Assembly: GCF_004916905.1 (NCBI RefSeq)
Contig: NZ_SDLV01000019.1
Location: 62,001-126,000 of the forward strand
Direction of reading: 5' to 3'
DNA: 64,000 nucleotides
DNA from: Chryseobacterium candidae
GTDB lineage: Bacteria > Bacteroidota > Bacteroidia > Flavobacteriales > Weeksellaceae
A program made the translations under genes and the position numbers. This document shows positions 16,620 through 25,835 of the stretch, piece after piece. The notes below the pieces were generated by a model that worked only from the letters and a program-made list of their open reading frames with translations, searched no databases and was not told the origin of the DNA. Numbering within the stretch: the first letter of the stretch is position 1; each line of letters opens with the position of its first letter.

Positions 16620-17886
16620 AGATTATCAACTAGGTAACTTGTGTTCTGTTGGATCTAGTAAACGCATTCATTTATCTGATTATGTAGAAAAAGGTGTCCC
16701 TTTTTATAGGAGTAAAGAAATTATCGAATTGTCAAAAGGAAATAATATATCAGATACATTATATATTTCTAATGAGAAATATAATGAAATAAAAGAAAAA
16801 TTTCCAGTCCCTCAAGAAAACGATATCTTAATTACATCAGTTGGAACAATTGGTATTTCTTATTTGGTTAAGGATGCAAATTTTTATTTTAAAGATGGTA
16901 ACCTTACTTGGCTAAGGAATATAAATTCAAATATAGTAGATGTAAAATTTCTAATCAAGTGGCTGAAATCTGATTTTTTTCTAACTCAAATATACAATAA
17001 TAATATTGGAGCTGTTCAAAAAGCTATTACTATAGACTATTTAAAACAAGTTAAAATATCCTTACCAGATCTTCTTACTCAACAAAAAATAGCATCTGTC
17101 TTATCTGCATTAGACGATAAAATAGAACTCAACAATAGTATCAATATTAAACTAGAACAAATAGCCAAAACGCTATATGATTATTGGTTCGTACAGTTTG
17201 ATTTCCCTAATGAAGAAGGCAAGCCTTATATATCTTCAGGCGGTAAGATGGTCTATAATGAGGTTTTGAAAAGAGAGATTCCAGAAGGTTGGAAAATAAA
17301 AAATATTGAAGATATTTGCGAAATTGTAGATTGCTTGCATTCCAAAAAACCTAATCACGTTTTTGAAAATGATAAATATTATTTATTACAATTAAACAAC
17401 TTACTAGATAATGGCTTAATTGATATAAGTAAAAAATATTATGTATCTAAAAAAGATTTTGAATTTTGGACTAGTAGAATAACTATTAAAGAACATGATA
17501 TTTTATTTACTAATGCAGGAAGAGTTGCACAAACAACTCAAGTTTCTAAAGAAATTATTGCTGGAATTGGGAGAAATATTACTGCAGTAAGACCCAAAAA
17601 TATCAGTCCTACCTTTTGTTATCTTTCTATAAATGGAATTGATATTCAAAAACAAATTTTAAATAATATTGACCAAGGTGCCTTTTTTCAAAGTTTCAAT
17701 GTTAAAGGTATAAAGCTACTGAATTTCATTTATCCGCCGATAGATATTCAAAAAAGATTTGAAAAAATTGTATATCAAATTAGAAGAAAAAGAGAACTAA
17801 ATCTTCAACAAAACCAAGAACTTACTTCTCTCCGAGACTGGTTACTACCAATGCTAATGAACGGACAAGTAAAAGTAACAGATTAA
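16612..17886 (+). CDS. hsdS: Type I restriction-modification specificity subunit (HsdS)
   Basis: A 424-residue subunit with two target-recognition domains, about residues 1-150 and 222-370. Each is followed by a helical spacer: the central one carries LNNSINIKLEQIAKTLYDYWF and the C-terminal one RRKRELNLQQNQELTSLRDWLLP (both shown only in part of the conserved region). HsdS decides the bipartite DNA sequence recognised by the complex. The first recognition domain is visibly more A+T-rich than hsdR/hsdM, as is common for exchanged specificity modules. No second or inverted hsdS copy is present, so site switching by inversion is not indicated here. Confidence 0.93.
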   Translation: MNKDYQLGNLCSVGSSKRIHLSDYVEKGVPFYRSKEIIELSKGNNISDTLYISNEKYNEIKEKFPVPQENDILITSVGTIGISYLVKDANFYFKDGNLTWLRNINSNIVDVKFLIKWLKSDFFLTQIYNNNIGAVQKAITIDYLKQVKISLPDLLTQQKIASVLSALDDKIELNNSINIKLEQIAKTLYDYWFVQFDFPNEEGKPYISSGGKMVYNEVLKREIPEGWKIKNIEDICEIVDCLHSKKPNHVFENDKYYLLQLNNLLDNGLIDISKKYYVSKKDFEFWTSRITIKEHDILFTNAGRVAQTTQVSKEIIAGIGRNITAVRPKNISPTFCYLSINGIDIQKQILNNIDQGAFFQSFNVKGIKLLNFIYPPIDIQKRFEKIVYQIRRKRELNLQQNQELTSLRDWLLPMLMNGQVKVTD

Positions 17887-17894
17887 CAATACAA

Positions 17895-17922
17895 AAAAGC
17901 TCAACAATCCTGTTGAGCTTTT
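17895..17922 (+). terminator. Terminator of the hsd operon
   Basis: A 12-bp perfect stem (AAAAGCTCAACA and complement) with loop ATCC and a T-rich end lies 9 bp after the hsdS stop. The A/T flanks make it work in both directions, which also suits the convergent XRE gene. Confidence 0.85.
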
Positions 17923-17940
17923 CATTTATAATAGCTTAAA

Positions 17941-18351
17941 CTATTTATTCTCAATCAACCTTTCCAGCCTCCCCATCATCTCATCCTTTTCCTTCAGCAT
18001 CCTTTCATAAAGTCCCATTTTTTCTTCATGCATCTTAAGGATAGCCTCTACCGGATTAAAAACAGGATGAATATTGATCGCAGAAGCTCCTTCTTTGAAA
18101 TCACTAAACGTATTAGAAATAATATTCACCGCCTGCTCCTCATCAAAATTCTGAAACGCTTCCACCGGAATTTTCAATACTTCAGAAATTCTTTTCAGTA
18201 AAGGATCTTCAATAATTTCTTTCTGTTCCAGCAGAGAAATTTTCTTCTGGCTCCAGTCGTCCCCAAGGTCAAAAGCCAGTGCTTCCTGCTTGATGCCCAG
18301 CATTTCCCTGAATCGTTTCACATTGCGTCCCTGATGTATTTTATGTTCCAT
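17941..18351 (-). CDS. XRE-family helix-turn-helix regulator
   Basis: The ATG start at 18351 gives 136 residues (MEHKIHQGRN). Residues 8-65 form an XRE/Cro helix-turn-helix (VKRFREMLGIKQEALAFDLG, then WSQKKISLLEQ). The C-terminus is a charged, heptad-like helix (MHEEKMGLYERMLKEKDEMM) that could be a coiled-coil dimerisation region. The gene converges on the hsd operon and faces away from it, so control of hsd is possible but not shown. No metabolite-binding domain is seen. Confidence 0.82.
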   Translation of the reverse strand: MEHKIHQGRNVKRFREMLGIKQEALAFDLGDDWSQKKISLLEQKEIIEDPLLKRISEVLKIPVEAFQNFDEEQAVNIISNTFSDFKEGASAINIHPVFNPVEAILKMHEEKMGLYERMLKEKDEMMGRLERLIENK

Positions 18352-18651
18352 GATCAATCAATATGTATGAAGTTTTAAATATAGAAAAATATTTATAAAA
18401 ACACGGCTTAAAAAGCAGCTTAATTACAATCTCAGTTCTTCACCATGATACCCTGGAAACGGACCTCCTCACCTATTTCGCCATTTCCGTTTTTACAGCC
18501 TATTTTTTTCATCAAAAACAACAAAAAAACAAAAGCTGTTATCAGGTTTTCACTTTCTGGTGAACACCTTCTGAAAATCTTACAACACTCTATTTTTCTA
18601 TGCATTACACTCGCTATATTTGATCCTGCAAACCCAAAAAAGCACAATATT

Positions 18652-19155
18652 ATGGCACTGGACAATTTAATTAGTGTAAGCTTTTCAGAAAGCGATTTAC
18701 AAACCATTGACAAAGCAATTCAGGACATCCAGACCGTCCTTACAGGCAAAACCATCAACCTCACCCCGGACCAGAGACAGCAATACGGAAGAATTGCAGA
18801 ACAGAACAAACTCTTCGTGAATAAAGCCAAAACCTATATGGAACAAAATACTCAGTATGTTCCGGGATTCCTTGATAAAGCAGAATTCGACAGAGATTAT
18901 ATCGCAAGAGAACAGATAGAACAACGCTTACAGCTATTAGATTCACTGGTAGAGCAGCTTTCAGACACCAAGGTATTGCTGGATCACGATAATTATCACA
19001 ATGCCATCAGTTTCTACCGAAGCGTCAGATACCTTTCTGAAGAAAATGTACCTGGTACCAATGTGATTTACGAAGGAATGAAACAATTTTTTGTAACGGG
19101 ACAGACTTCAGGACAAACTGAAACCCCTCCCCCCACTTCAAATAATAATCAGTAA
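18652..19155 (+). CDS. Conserved hypothetical protein, helical
   Basis: The start is placed at the ATG at 18652 (167 residues, MALDNLISVSF). The open frame extends upstream, but that part contains the -7 box TATATTTG at 18615-18622 and is not protein-like. The protein is largely helical and polar (DLQTIDKAIQDIQTVL, then EQRLQLLDSLVEQLSD) with a low-complexity tail rich in Thr, Pro, Asn and Gln. There is no signal peptide or membrane segment. I do not recognise the family. Confidence 0.65.
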   Translation: MALDNLISVSFSESDLQTIDKAIQDIQTVLTGKTINLTPDQRQQYGRIAEQNKLFVNKAKTYMEQNTQYVPGFLDKAEFDRDYIAREQIEQRLQLLDSLVEQLSDTKVLLDHDNYHNAISFYRSVRYLSEENVPGTNVIYEGMKQFFVTGQTSGQTETPPPTSNNNQ

Positions 19156-19173
19156 GAATAAACCCTTTTTTTT

Positions 19174-19197
19174 GAGAGCACGTGAAAGCGTGCTTTT
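19174..19197 (+). terminator. Terminator after the hypothetical gene
   Basis: The stem AGCACG/CGTGCT has a TGAAAG loop and is followed by TTTT, 19 bp after the stop. Confidence 0.7.
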
Positions 19198-19863
19198 CTG
19201 TTCTCACCTGTTTGCTATATTTTGGTTGGAAGTCGCAAGTCCTTAATTATAATGACGCTTTTTAAGGCGCAAGGATTTTATTTCCGATAAAATTTCTATA
19301 TCCTAATATACTCACTTGCTGAAAATCTTTGATTTTCTTACGCCTTAAAAAACAGATCAATATTTAAAACTTTGCGACTTTTCGTTTAAAACAAAGGAAT
19401 AAGTCTATGATTAGAGGGAGCAAAGGAATGATGGCTGCACCACTGATGAAGCCAGGTGGATAGCACATGATTCTTATAACAGTATTTTAATCCTCTTACC
19501 TCCTTTATTAAACCCTCCAGGTAGTATAGCAACGGTCTCTACCCTCTTTAATAACGGTCTCGCCCCCCTTATATAAGCACCGGGAGCCCCTTAAGCAACC
19601 CCCTCTACCCCCTTACCCAAGGGGGTAAAGCCCCTTCATGTAGGGGGTAGAGACCGTTCATGAAGCCTCTCCAGGGTCTTATTAAAGGGATTGGAGGAAC
19701 TTTGGAAGGGGCGAAAATTATTTCTGAGCAATATTTTCAGTGATTTTAAAGAAAATTTACGTTTTCCCGTAAGCGGGAGCTGGAGATTTTTATTATTATT
19801 GCAATCTTAATTGGATAATACAGCCTAAGCTGTTCATCAAAATATGAAAAACTATAACCAAAA
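19198..19863. other. 666-bp gene-free stretch with nested inverted repeats
   Basis: No convincing gene. Two related arms with TTTTTAAGGCGCAAG and its near complement CTTACGCCTTAAAAA lie around 19260-19275 and 19338-19352. Further on, a long imperfect inverted repeat has arms at about 19503-19546 and 19643-19686. It includes AACGGTCTCTACCCTC and its complement with one mismatch, and encloses a C/G-rich hairpin at 19606-19627. The stretch ends with the mcrB leader. Confidence 0.5.
19503..19686. repeat. Long imperfect inverted repeat with central C/G hairpin
   Basis: The outer arms are about 44 nt each (19503-19546 and 19643-19686). They share CTTTATTAA-like ends, an ACCCT/AGGGT block and a 15 of 16 match over AACGGTCTCTACCCTC. 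Inside, TACCCCCTT (19606-19614) pairs exactly with AAGGGGGTA (19619-19627) across a 4-base loop. The base composition is strikingly C-rich then G-rich compared with the A+T-rich surroundings. Confidence 0.55.
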
Positions 19864-21744
19864 ATGACTTTTACAGAATTAATTGACGAAATAGAGATCT
19901 GGGAACCTTGGCAGGGAGAATATAATCGTTTTGTGCCTCAGTTTGTAGCAGAGGCAAGCACAGGGAAAAATTGGGAAGATTGGGACACCGAACTTTTTTA
20001 TGAGTTTTTTATGCGTTCTGCAGACCAATGTGTTTCGTCTCTGAGACAGGGATATTTTACCCATGCAGAAAAAGACCTTATCAAACGTAGCTGGCCTGAG
20101 CTTTCCGCATTATTACAGAAAATTGCCTTAAGCCAGGAGCAGCCTTTATTTGAGACCTACCATCAGATCAAAGAACTGATCCGAATGTATACCGGCAATA
20201 ATAAAAAAGCCGCTACCAACAGACTGATCGCCGGTTTGCAGCCTCAGCTGTTGTGCACCATTGTCAATCAGGACAAATTGGGACAGCTGGTGTATCTGCT
20301 CAATACCCATGTTGAGGATTTCAAAATGGAACTTACCTATGACTGGTTTGAGGACAGCTACCATCTGCTTCAGATGTTCAAAGAAAAACTCAATAAAGAC
20401 GGCTTTGAAATTGTGACCCTTCCATGGCAGGTTTACGATTATTTTCAGGAACAAAATAACCCATCTTCCAAAGAACAAAATGATATGAGCGAAAATAAGC
20501 TGGAACAGCAGATCCAAATTTTAGAATATAAAAAACAAATCATCCTGCAAGGTCCTCCGGGAACCGGAAAAACGAGACAGGCCAAAGAACTGGCTGTTCA
20601 ATTATTGGGATTGAATAATACTAAAGAATTAAAAAATCACCCCCAGTTTAAACTTATCCAGTTTCATCCTAGCTATAGTTATGAAGATTTTGTAAGAGGA
20701 ATTGTAGCGAAACCTGACGAGGAGGGAAATGGAATTGTCTATGAGGCTGAAAACAAAGTTTTAGGTGATTTCATCAAAAGAGCGTGTGAACATTCTCAAC
20801 TTATCAACGAATTCCCACATGCTGAATGGCTTGATGAAATGTTTGAACATTTTAAAACTTCCATAGAGGAAGAGTTGATTGCCAACGATCATAAAATACA
20901 ACTTACCAATAAACTCTTTCTGACACATATCGGAGAGAATTCTTTTCACATTTCCAGTGAAGGATGGAAAGGAGATCGATTAAAGTTCAGTGAGATTAAA
21001 AAATTATATAAATATAATATCACAACAAAAGGAGAGACAATAGGATTTGATGATCTTGCAAAAACAGTGTATCACAGAACATCATATTACTTTCCAATGG
21101 TAGATAAATTCAGAAATTTTTTGGAAGGTAAATCTGCACCTGTTGATAATAAACCGCAATCTCATTCAGAGAATTATGTTCTAGTAGTCGATGAAATCAA
21201 TCGTGCTAACCTGTCATCTGTACTAGGAGAATTAATTTACGCTCTTGAATACAGGGGCAAAGCAGTAGAAAGCGTATACGAAGTGGATGGTAAAAGGGAT
21301 CTCATTCTTCCTCACAACCTTTACATCATTGGCACTATGAATACCGCAGACCGTAGTGTAGGACACATTGATTATGCGATCAGAAGACGTTTTGCTTTTG
21401 TTGATGTGTTACCTGAATCTTTGGAAGACGATGATAGTATTCATTTTAATACTGAAGGCTTCAAAAAAGTTTCCGAGTTGTTCAAAAATGGTAATGTAAG
21501 TGGTGAATTTGAAGCGAAGGATGTTCAGCTGGGACACAGTTATTTTATTGCCAAAAATGAAGATATACGAGCTGGGCAGACAAAAGAAGAAATTTTCAGA
21601 ATGAAGATGAATTATGAAGTAGTCCCTATTCTTCTGGAGTATGTGAAAGACGGGGTTCTTATCGGAACCTTCGAGGATAAGAATGACAACAATAAAGAAT
21701 ATAACATCAAAGACTATATCAATACCTTGAAAATAAATAATTAA
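19864..21744 (+). CDS. mcrB: McrB-like GTP-dependent restriction subunit (AAA+)
   Basis: A 626-residue protein. Residues 1-200 are an unrecognised, helical N-terminal domain, in the place where McrB homologues carry their DNA-recognition module. Residues about 215-600 form an AAA+ motor: Walker A GPPGTGKT near 234, Walker B VVDEINRAN near 443 and the sensor/arginine-finger region MNTADRS...RRRF near 494-514. The EINR form of Walker B is characteristic of McrB. With McrC it makes a type IV system that cuts modified foreign DNA. The stop and the mcrC start overlap by one base (TAATG). Confidence 0.88.
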   Translation: MTFTELIDEIEIWEPWQGEYNRFVPQFVAEASTGKNWEDWDTELFYEFFMRSADQCVSSLRQGYFTHAEKDLIKRSWPELSALLQKIALSQEQPLFETYHQIKELIRMYTGNNKKAATNRLIAGLQPQLLCTIVNQDKLGQLVYLLNTHVEDFKMELTYDWFEDSYHLLQMFKEKLNKDGFEIVTLPWQVYDYFQEQNNPSSKEQNDMSENKLEQQIQILEYKKQIILQGPPGTGKTRQAKELAVQLLGLNNTKELKNHPQFKLIQFHPSYSYEDFVRGIVAKPDEEGNGIVYEAENKVLGDFIKRACEHSQLINEFPHAEWLDEMFEHFKTSIEEELIANDHKIQLTNKLFLTHIGENSFHISSEGWKGDRLKFSEIKKLYKYNITTKGETIGFDDLAKTVYHRTSYYFPMVDKFRNFLEGKSAPVDNKPQSHSENYVLVVDEINRANLSSVLGELIYALEYRGKAVESVYEVDGKRDLILPHNLYIIGTMNTADRSVGHIDYAIRRRFAFVDVLPESLEDDDSIHFNTEGFKKVSELFKNGNVSGEFEAKDVQLGHSYFIAKNEDIRAGQTKEEIFRMKMNYEVVPILLEYVKDGVLIGTFEDKNDNNKEYNIKDYINTLKINN

Positions 21745-23210
21745 TGGGAATTTTACTTTCGGAACATAAAAGTTTTCTGATCAAACGGGTTGCTGCAGAA
21801 GAGTCTTTTACCAATATAGCAGATGAACTGCTGCATCTTGATGATGACTCTTTTCAGCTGTTTGCGGCTTTGGAAAGTAAAAAGTTCAACCATCAGTCTT
21901 ATTCTTTTTCGGTGGTAAAAAGAGAAAATCATTGTGAGATTAAGGCAGATTATTTTGTAGGTATTGACTGGCTGGGAATTACCGGCAGAACCATTTATGT
22001 AGAACCCAAGATTAATGCAGGTTTGTCACAGTACTTCCGGAACTGCCTTAATGAAGACGAAGACTCTACCAAAACTCCGGAAGCATTTGAAAGTAAGGAA
22101 AAGATGGAGACTAAAGAAGTCAATTATCTTAAAATTCTTTTGGATGTCATGGCTTTGCCACAAACTGCACAGTATTCAAAAGATGTTATCCAAATAGACT
22201 GGGATGCAAAATATATTGAAATAGATCAAAAAGATGATCGTTTAACCCCTTTTCTTATTATACAGTTTTTGCAACATTTGAAAATAATTGTAAGAAAAGG
22301 ACTAAAAAAGGCATATTATAAAGTCCAGGAAAATCTTAATAGTAGAGTGAAGGGCAAAGTATTAATAGGTCCACATATAAAGAAGAATGTTTTTAAAAAT
22401 AAACCCACCTCTACTTTTTGTGAATTTCAGTTTTTTGGTGAAGATTATTTTGAAAACAGATTTCTAAAGAAAGTATTGGTGTTTGCAACCAGCTATATTG
22501 AGAACAATCCTTCACTATTCTCCTCCAATATAGAATCTGTTCAACATATCTTAAATTATTGTAGGCCAGCATTTGAACATATCAGTACCGATGTTGATGA
22601 ACTTCAATTAAAACATGGTAAAAAAAATCCGTTCTTCAATGAATATGGAGAGGCCTTACGAATAGGGAAATTTATTTTGAAAAGGTTCTCGTATACCATT
22701 ACGAAAACGACGCAAAAAAAGATAAAAACTCCTCCCTTCTGGATTGATATGCCCAGATTATTTGAACTGTACTTTTATTATCAATTGATCAAAGCTAATC
22801 CCGAAGATGCCCATCATATTCATTATCAATTCAAAACATACGGAAATCACCTGGATTTTTTGATTAGTAAACCAGGCTATGAAATGGTCATTGATACAAA
22901 ATATAAGCTGAAATATACCAAAAGTCATATTCACAAAGATATCCGTCAGGTTTCAGGGTACTCCCGTTTAAAGAAGGTTATCAACGAAATGAAAAGTAAA
23001 AATAAAGATTGGAAAGAAGATCAGATATTGGATTGTTTGATTATTTACCCGCATCTTCACCAGCCTGATAATGAGGAATCTAATAATCCACCCTCATTAC
23101 TGCATAACTTTTCAATTGAAAACATAAAAAGACAGTTTGATAATACTGATAATCAAATCACGGCTTATCATAAAATTTTTAAACTGGGAATAAATTTGCC
23201 TGTAAGCTAG
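21744..23210 (+). CDS. mcrC: McrC-like nuclease subunit
   Basis: A 488-residue protein, translationally coupled to mcrB. The C-terminal third holds a PD-(D/E)xK nuclease core: LDFLISKP followed by MVIDTKYK (Asp...Asp-x-Lys) near residues 370-393, preceded by FELYFYYQL. The N-terminal part (RTIYVEPKI and similar strands) is the region that contacts the McrB ring. The length is somewhat above that of E. coli McrC (about 350) but usual for homologues with an extended middle. Function is inferred from family and operon. Confidence 0.88.
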   Translation: MGILLSEHKSFLIKRVAAEESFTNIADELLHLDDDSFQLFAALESKKFNHQSYSFSVVKRENHCEIKADYFVGIDWLGITGRTIYVEPKINAGLSQYFRNCLNEDEDSTKTPEAFESKEKMETKEVNYLKILLDVMALPQTAQYSKDVIQIDWDAKYIEIDQKDDRLTPFLIIQFLQHLKIIVRKGLKKAYYKVQENLNSRVKGKVLIGPHIKKNVFKNKPTSTFCEFQFFGEDYFENRFLKKVLVFATSYIENNPSLFSSNIESVQHILNYCRPAFEHISTDVDELQLKHGKKNPFFNEYGEALRIGKFILKRFSYTITKTTQKKIKTPPFWIDMPRLFELYFYYQLIKANPEDAHHIHYQFKTYGNHLDFLISKPGYEMVIDTKYKLKYTKSHIHKDIRQVSGYSRLKKVINEMKSKNKDWKEDQILDCLIIYPHLHQPDNEESNNPPSLLHNFSIENIKRQFDNTDNQITAYHKIFKLGINLPVS

Positions 23211-23262
23211 TAAAAAAGCTTAATGACAATGAAGGTTTAAAATAATGTGAATATAATATTTA

Positions 23263-23450
23263 GATTCCTACGGAATGACAAGGTGGGCGCATGATGATGC
23301 ATGTAATGATACTTATCTACTCCGGATCACCATACAAACTATCCGCTTAGACTATCCACTCCAATTGTCATTCCGTAGGAATCCAGGCACAGAAAGCTTT
23401 CTGATGATAAATGAGGATAAACTATTGTTTAGATTCCTGCGGAATGACAA
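23263..23450. repeat. Repeat array, left part (three alternating arms)
   Basis: Three copies of a 19-bp arm in alternating orientation: GATTCCTACGGAATGACAA at 23263, its complement at 23365, and the direct form again at 23432 with one change (A to G). Spacings are 102 and 67 bp. The 67-bp internal spacer carries the same sequence as in the right-hand array. A GIY-YIG gene follows after 84 bp. Confidence 0.85.
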
Positions 23451-23534
23451 GGTGGGCGTTTATTTGTACGTGCATTACCGCTTATTTCCTTCAGACATCA
23501 AATTTTTTGTAACTTTTGTAAAACAAATACACAA

Positions 23535-23855
23535 ATGACTGCATTTTCAAAAGGAAGATATACCTACTATATCTATATTCTTACCAATAAAAACAGAAAA
23601 GTACTTTATACTGGTGTTACAGGAAACCTCCATAGGAGATTGTATCAACACAAAACAAAGCTAAATCCAGGCAGTTTCACAGCAAGATATAATCTTGAAT
23701 TTCTAGTTTATTATGAAAAATATAATTGGATTCACCATGCTATTCAAAGAGAGAAGGAAATCAAAAACTGGTCAAGAATGAAGAAACTTGAACTGATAAG
23801 GAGCACAAATCCTAATTTAGAATTTTTGAATTACCTTTTTGAAAATTGGATTTAA
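23535..23855 (+). CDS. Small GIY-YIG nuclease-domain protein
   Basis: A 106-residue single-domain protein. The GIY-YIG core is visible as YYIYILTN followed by VLYTGVTGNLHRRLYQH, with the catalytic Arg in the second part and the metal-binding Glu in QREKEIKNW. This is the UvrC/YhbQ-like small type, common in Bacteroidota and often in several copies per genome. It probably nicks or cuts DNA, but the substrate is unknown. It stands alone, with its own start after a short leader, and is enclosed by the repeat arms on both sides, which may be meaningful. Confidence 0.88.
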   Translation: MTAFSKGRYTYYIYILTNKNRKVLYTGVTGNLHRRLYQHKTKLNPGSFTARYNLEFLVYYEKYNWIHHAIQREKEIKNWSRMKKLELIRSTNPNLEFLNYLFENWI

Positions 23856-23956
23856 CACTTACATTTCATATGAATTACCAAATTGGATATCGTCAGATTA
23901 ATAAAGTAAACAGTTCGTAGAGAATGTTTTAATTCGGAGGGTAAAATAAGAGCTTA

Positions 23957-24486
23957 GATTCCTACGGAATGACAAGGTGGGTGCTTATGTGCGTGTAATG
24001 ATACTTATCAACTCTGCAGCGCCTTACAAACTATCCGCTTAGACTATCCACAACGTTTGTCATTCCGTAGGAATCCAGGCACAGAAAGTATTCTGATGAT
24101 AAATGAGGATAAACTATTGTTTAGATTCCTACGGAATGACAAGGTGGGCGTTTATTTGTGTGTGTACATGTGCATAGTTACTTGCTTCAGACATAATACA
24201 AACTGCTCGCTTAGCCTATCCACAACGTTTGTCATTCCGTAGGAATCCAGGCATAGAAAGTATTCTGATGATAAATGAGGATAAACTACTGTTTAGATTC
24301 CTACGGAATGACAAAGTGGGCGCTTATTTGTGTGTGTACATGTGCATAGTTACTTGCTTCAGACATAATACAAACTGCTCGCTTAGCCTATCCACAACGT
24401 TTGTCATTCCGTAGGAATCCAGGCACAGAAAGCTTTCTGATGATAAATGAGGATAAACTATTGTTTAGATTCCTGCGGAATGACAA
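23957..24486. repeat. Repeat array, right part (172-bp tandem units)
   Basis: Seven alternating 19-bp arms: direct form at 23957, 24124, 24296 and 24468; complementary form at 24057, 24229 and 24401. The complementary copies are exactly 172 bp apart. Complementary-to-direct spacing is always 67 bp, and direct-to-complementary spacing is 100-105 bp. Spacer sequences are themselves conserved (ATAAATGAGGATAAACTA and CTATCC-containing blocks). Each unit also creates a spurious open frame of about 60 codons. Confidence 0.88.
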
Positions 24487-24498
24487 AGTGGGCGCTTA

Positions 24499-24538
24499 TT
24501 TGTTTGTTTGTTTGTTTGTTTGTTTGTGTGTGTGTGTG
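24499..24538 (+). repeat. Simple-sequence tract (TTTG)7 then (TG)6
   Basis: Seven TTTG units followed by six TG units at the end of the last repeat unit. Earlier units have only TTTGTGTGTG at this position. It lies about 155 bp before the acyltransferase gene and is a likely slippage or assembly-error site. Confidence 0.9.
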
Positions 24539-24692
24539 CATAGTGAACGGATGAAGGAGTGCGTCAAGATACTTATTGCACAGTTGTTTTAACCAACTCC
24601 TACGCCCCTCATAATACTTTAACACCCTTTATAGCCTCTCCCCCGATAAATTTTCGTTCTTTTGCAAAAAGTTTTAATTTTTACCCAACCGC

Positions 24693-25835
24693 ATGTCTAA
24701 GTTTGATGAAATCCGGTATTTCAATGATCAGGAAGTCAATGAGAGATTACAGAGCATAGCCCGTGATCCCATGATGAAAGCCTTTATGAATTTTACTTTT
24801 CCTGATACAGATGAGCAGGTTTGGCTGGAACAGTTTAAGAATGTTCATTCCATCAGTGATTTTCAGCATCAGTTTGTAGCCTATGCCGTTCGCCAGATCC
24901 TTTCAAAAAGTTCTGACGGTTTAACGACTTCAGGATTTGATAAGCTGGAGAAAAACACCTCTTACCTTTTCATCTCGAACCACAGGGATATCGTCCTGGA
25001 TACTTCATTGCTTAATCTGGTATTGCTGGAAGGCGGTTATGTAATGACAGCTTCTGCCATTGGGGATAATCTTGTCCGCAAGAATTTCTTAAACGTACTG
25101 GCTAAACTGAACCGTAACTTCCTGGTACAAAGAGGACTGCCACTTCGTGAACAACTTACCAGTTCACAGACGATGTCTGAGTACATTAAAGAGCTGCTCC
25201 TTCAGGAAAACCGTTCTGTATGGATTGCCCAGCGTGAAGGCCGTACCAAAAACGGCAACGATTCTACCCAGCAAGGGGTTTTGAAAATGCTTGCCATGGC
25301 ATCCGGAGATCAACCTGTTATAGATTATTTTAAAACATTAAAGATTGTTCCGGTCTCCATCTCCTATGAGTATGATCCTACAGATTCGTTAAAAATGCCT
25401 CAACTGCTGGCACAGCACAGGGATGAGGAATACATTAAAGGTAAAAATGAAGATTTCACCAATATCATCAGCGGAATCCTGGGACAAAAGAAACGCATCC
25501 ACCTCCATGCAGGTGATGTTCTGGACAAAGAACTGGATGAAATTGCAGCTGCCATTGACAACAAAAATAAACAGCTGCAGGCCATTGCACAGGTGATTGA
25601 CCGCTCCATCATCAGTAATTATAAGCTTTGGCCAACCAAGTACATTGCTTATGATCTTCTGCACAACACAAATACTTACGCTTCCAAATACACAGAACAG
25701 GAAAAACAGTTATTTGTCCGCAGGCTTGAAATGCGTATTGATCCTTCAGATCCTGTTTCCAGAGAGTACTTCCTGGCCATGTATGCCAATCCTCTGGTGA
25801 ATAAACTGAAGGTTGAAGAGGGTTTTGAAAGCTAG
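24693..25835 (+). CDS. PlsC-like acyltransferase
   Basis: A 380-residue protein of the glycerolipid acyltransferase superfamily. The catalytic NHxxxxD motif is NHRDIVLD near residue 94, and the second block is REGRTKNG near residue 178, corresponding to EGTRS in PlsC. The C-terminal 150 residues are helical and outside the core domain. There is no signal peptide. It probably transfers an acyl chain to a lysophospholipid or related acceptor at the inner membrane. It stands alone between the repeat array and the ergothioneine genes. Confidence 0.82.
   Translation: MSKFDEIRYFNDQEVNERLQSIARDPMMKAFMNFTFPDTDEQVWLEQFKNVHSISDFQHQFVAYAVRQILSKSSDGLTTSGFDKLEKNTSYLFISNHRDIVLDTSLLNLVLLEGGYVMTASAIGDNLVRKNFLNVLAKLNRNFLVQRGLPLREQLTSSQTMSEYIKELLLQENRSVWIAQREGRTKNGNDSTQQGVLKMLAMASGDQPVIDYFKTLKIVPVSISYEYDPTDSLKMPQLLAQHRDEEYIKGKNEDFTNIISGILGQKKRIHLHAGDVLDKELDEIAAAIDNKNKQLQAIAQVIDRSIISNYKLWPTKYIAYDLLHNTNTYASKYTEQEKQLFVRRLEMRIDPSDPVSREYFLAMYANPLVNKLKVEEGFES

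Noticed and set aside
16612-17886. Phase-variable hsdS inversion system
   Set aside because: Only one hsdS with no inverted partner, recombinase or long internal inverted repeats is present.
18445-18651. Extended N-terminus of the hypothetical gene at 18652
   Set aside because: The extension overlaps a TATATTTG -7 box and has non-protein-like composition; the ATG at 18652 is better.
23957-24486. Regular repeats considered as a CRISPR array
   Set aside because: The arms alternate in orientation, the intervening sequences are conserved rather than unique, the period is 172 bp and no cas gene is present.
24057-24592. Three successive open frames starting MSFRRNPGTES or similar
   Set aside because: They are produced by the repeat unit itself, each repeats the same arm sequence and none has a ribosome-binding site.
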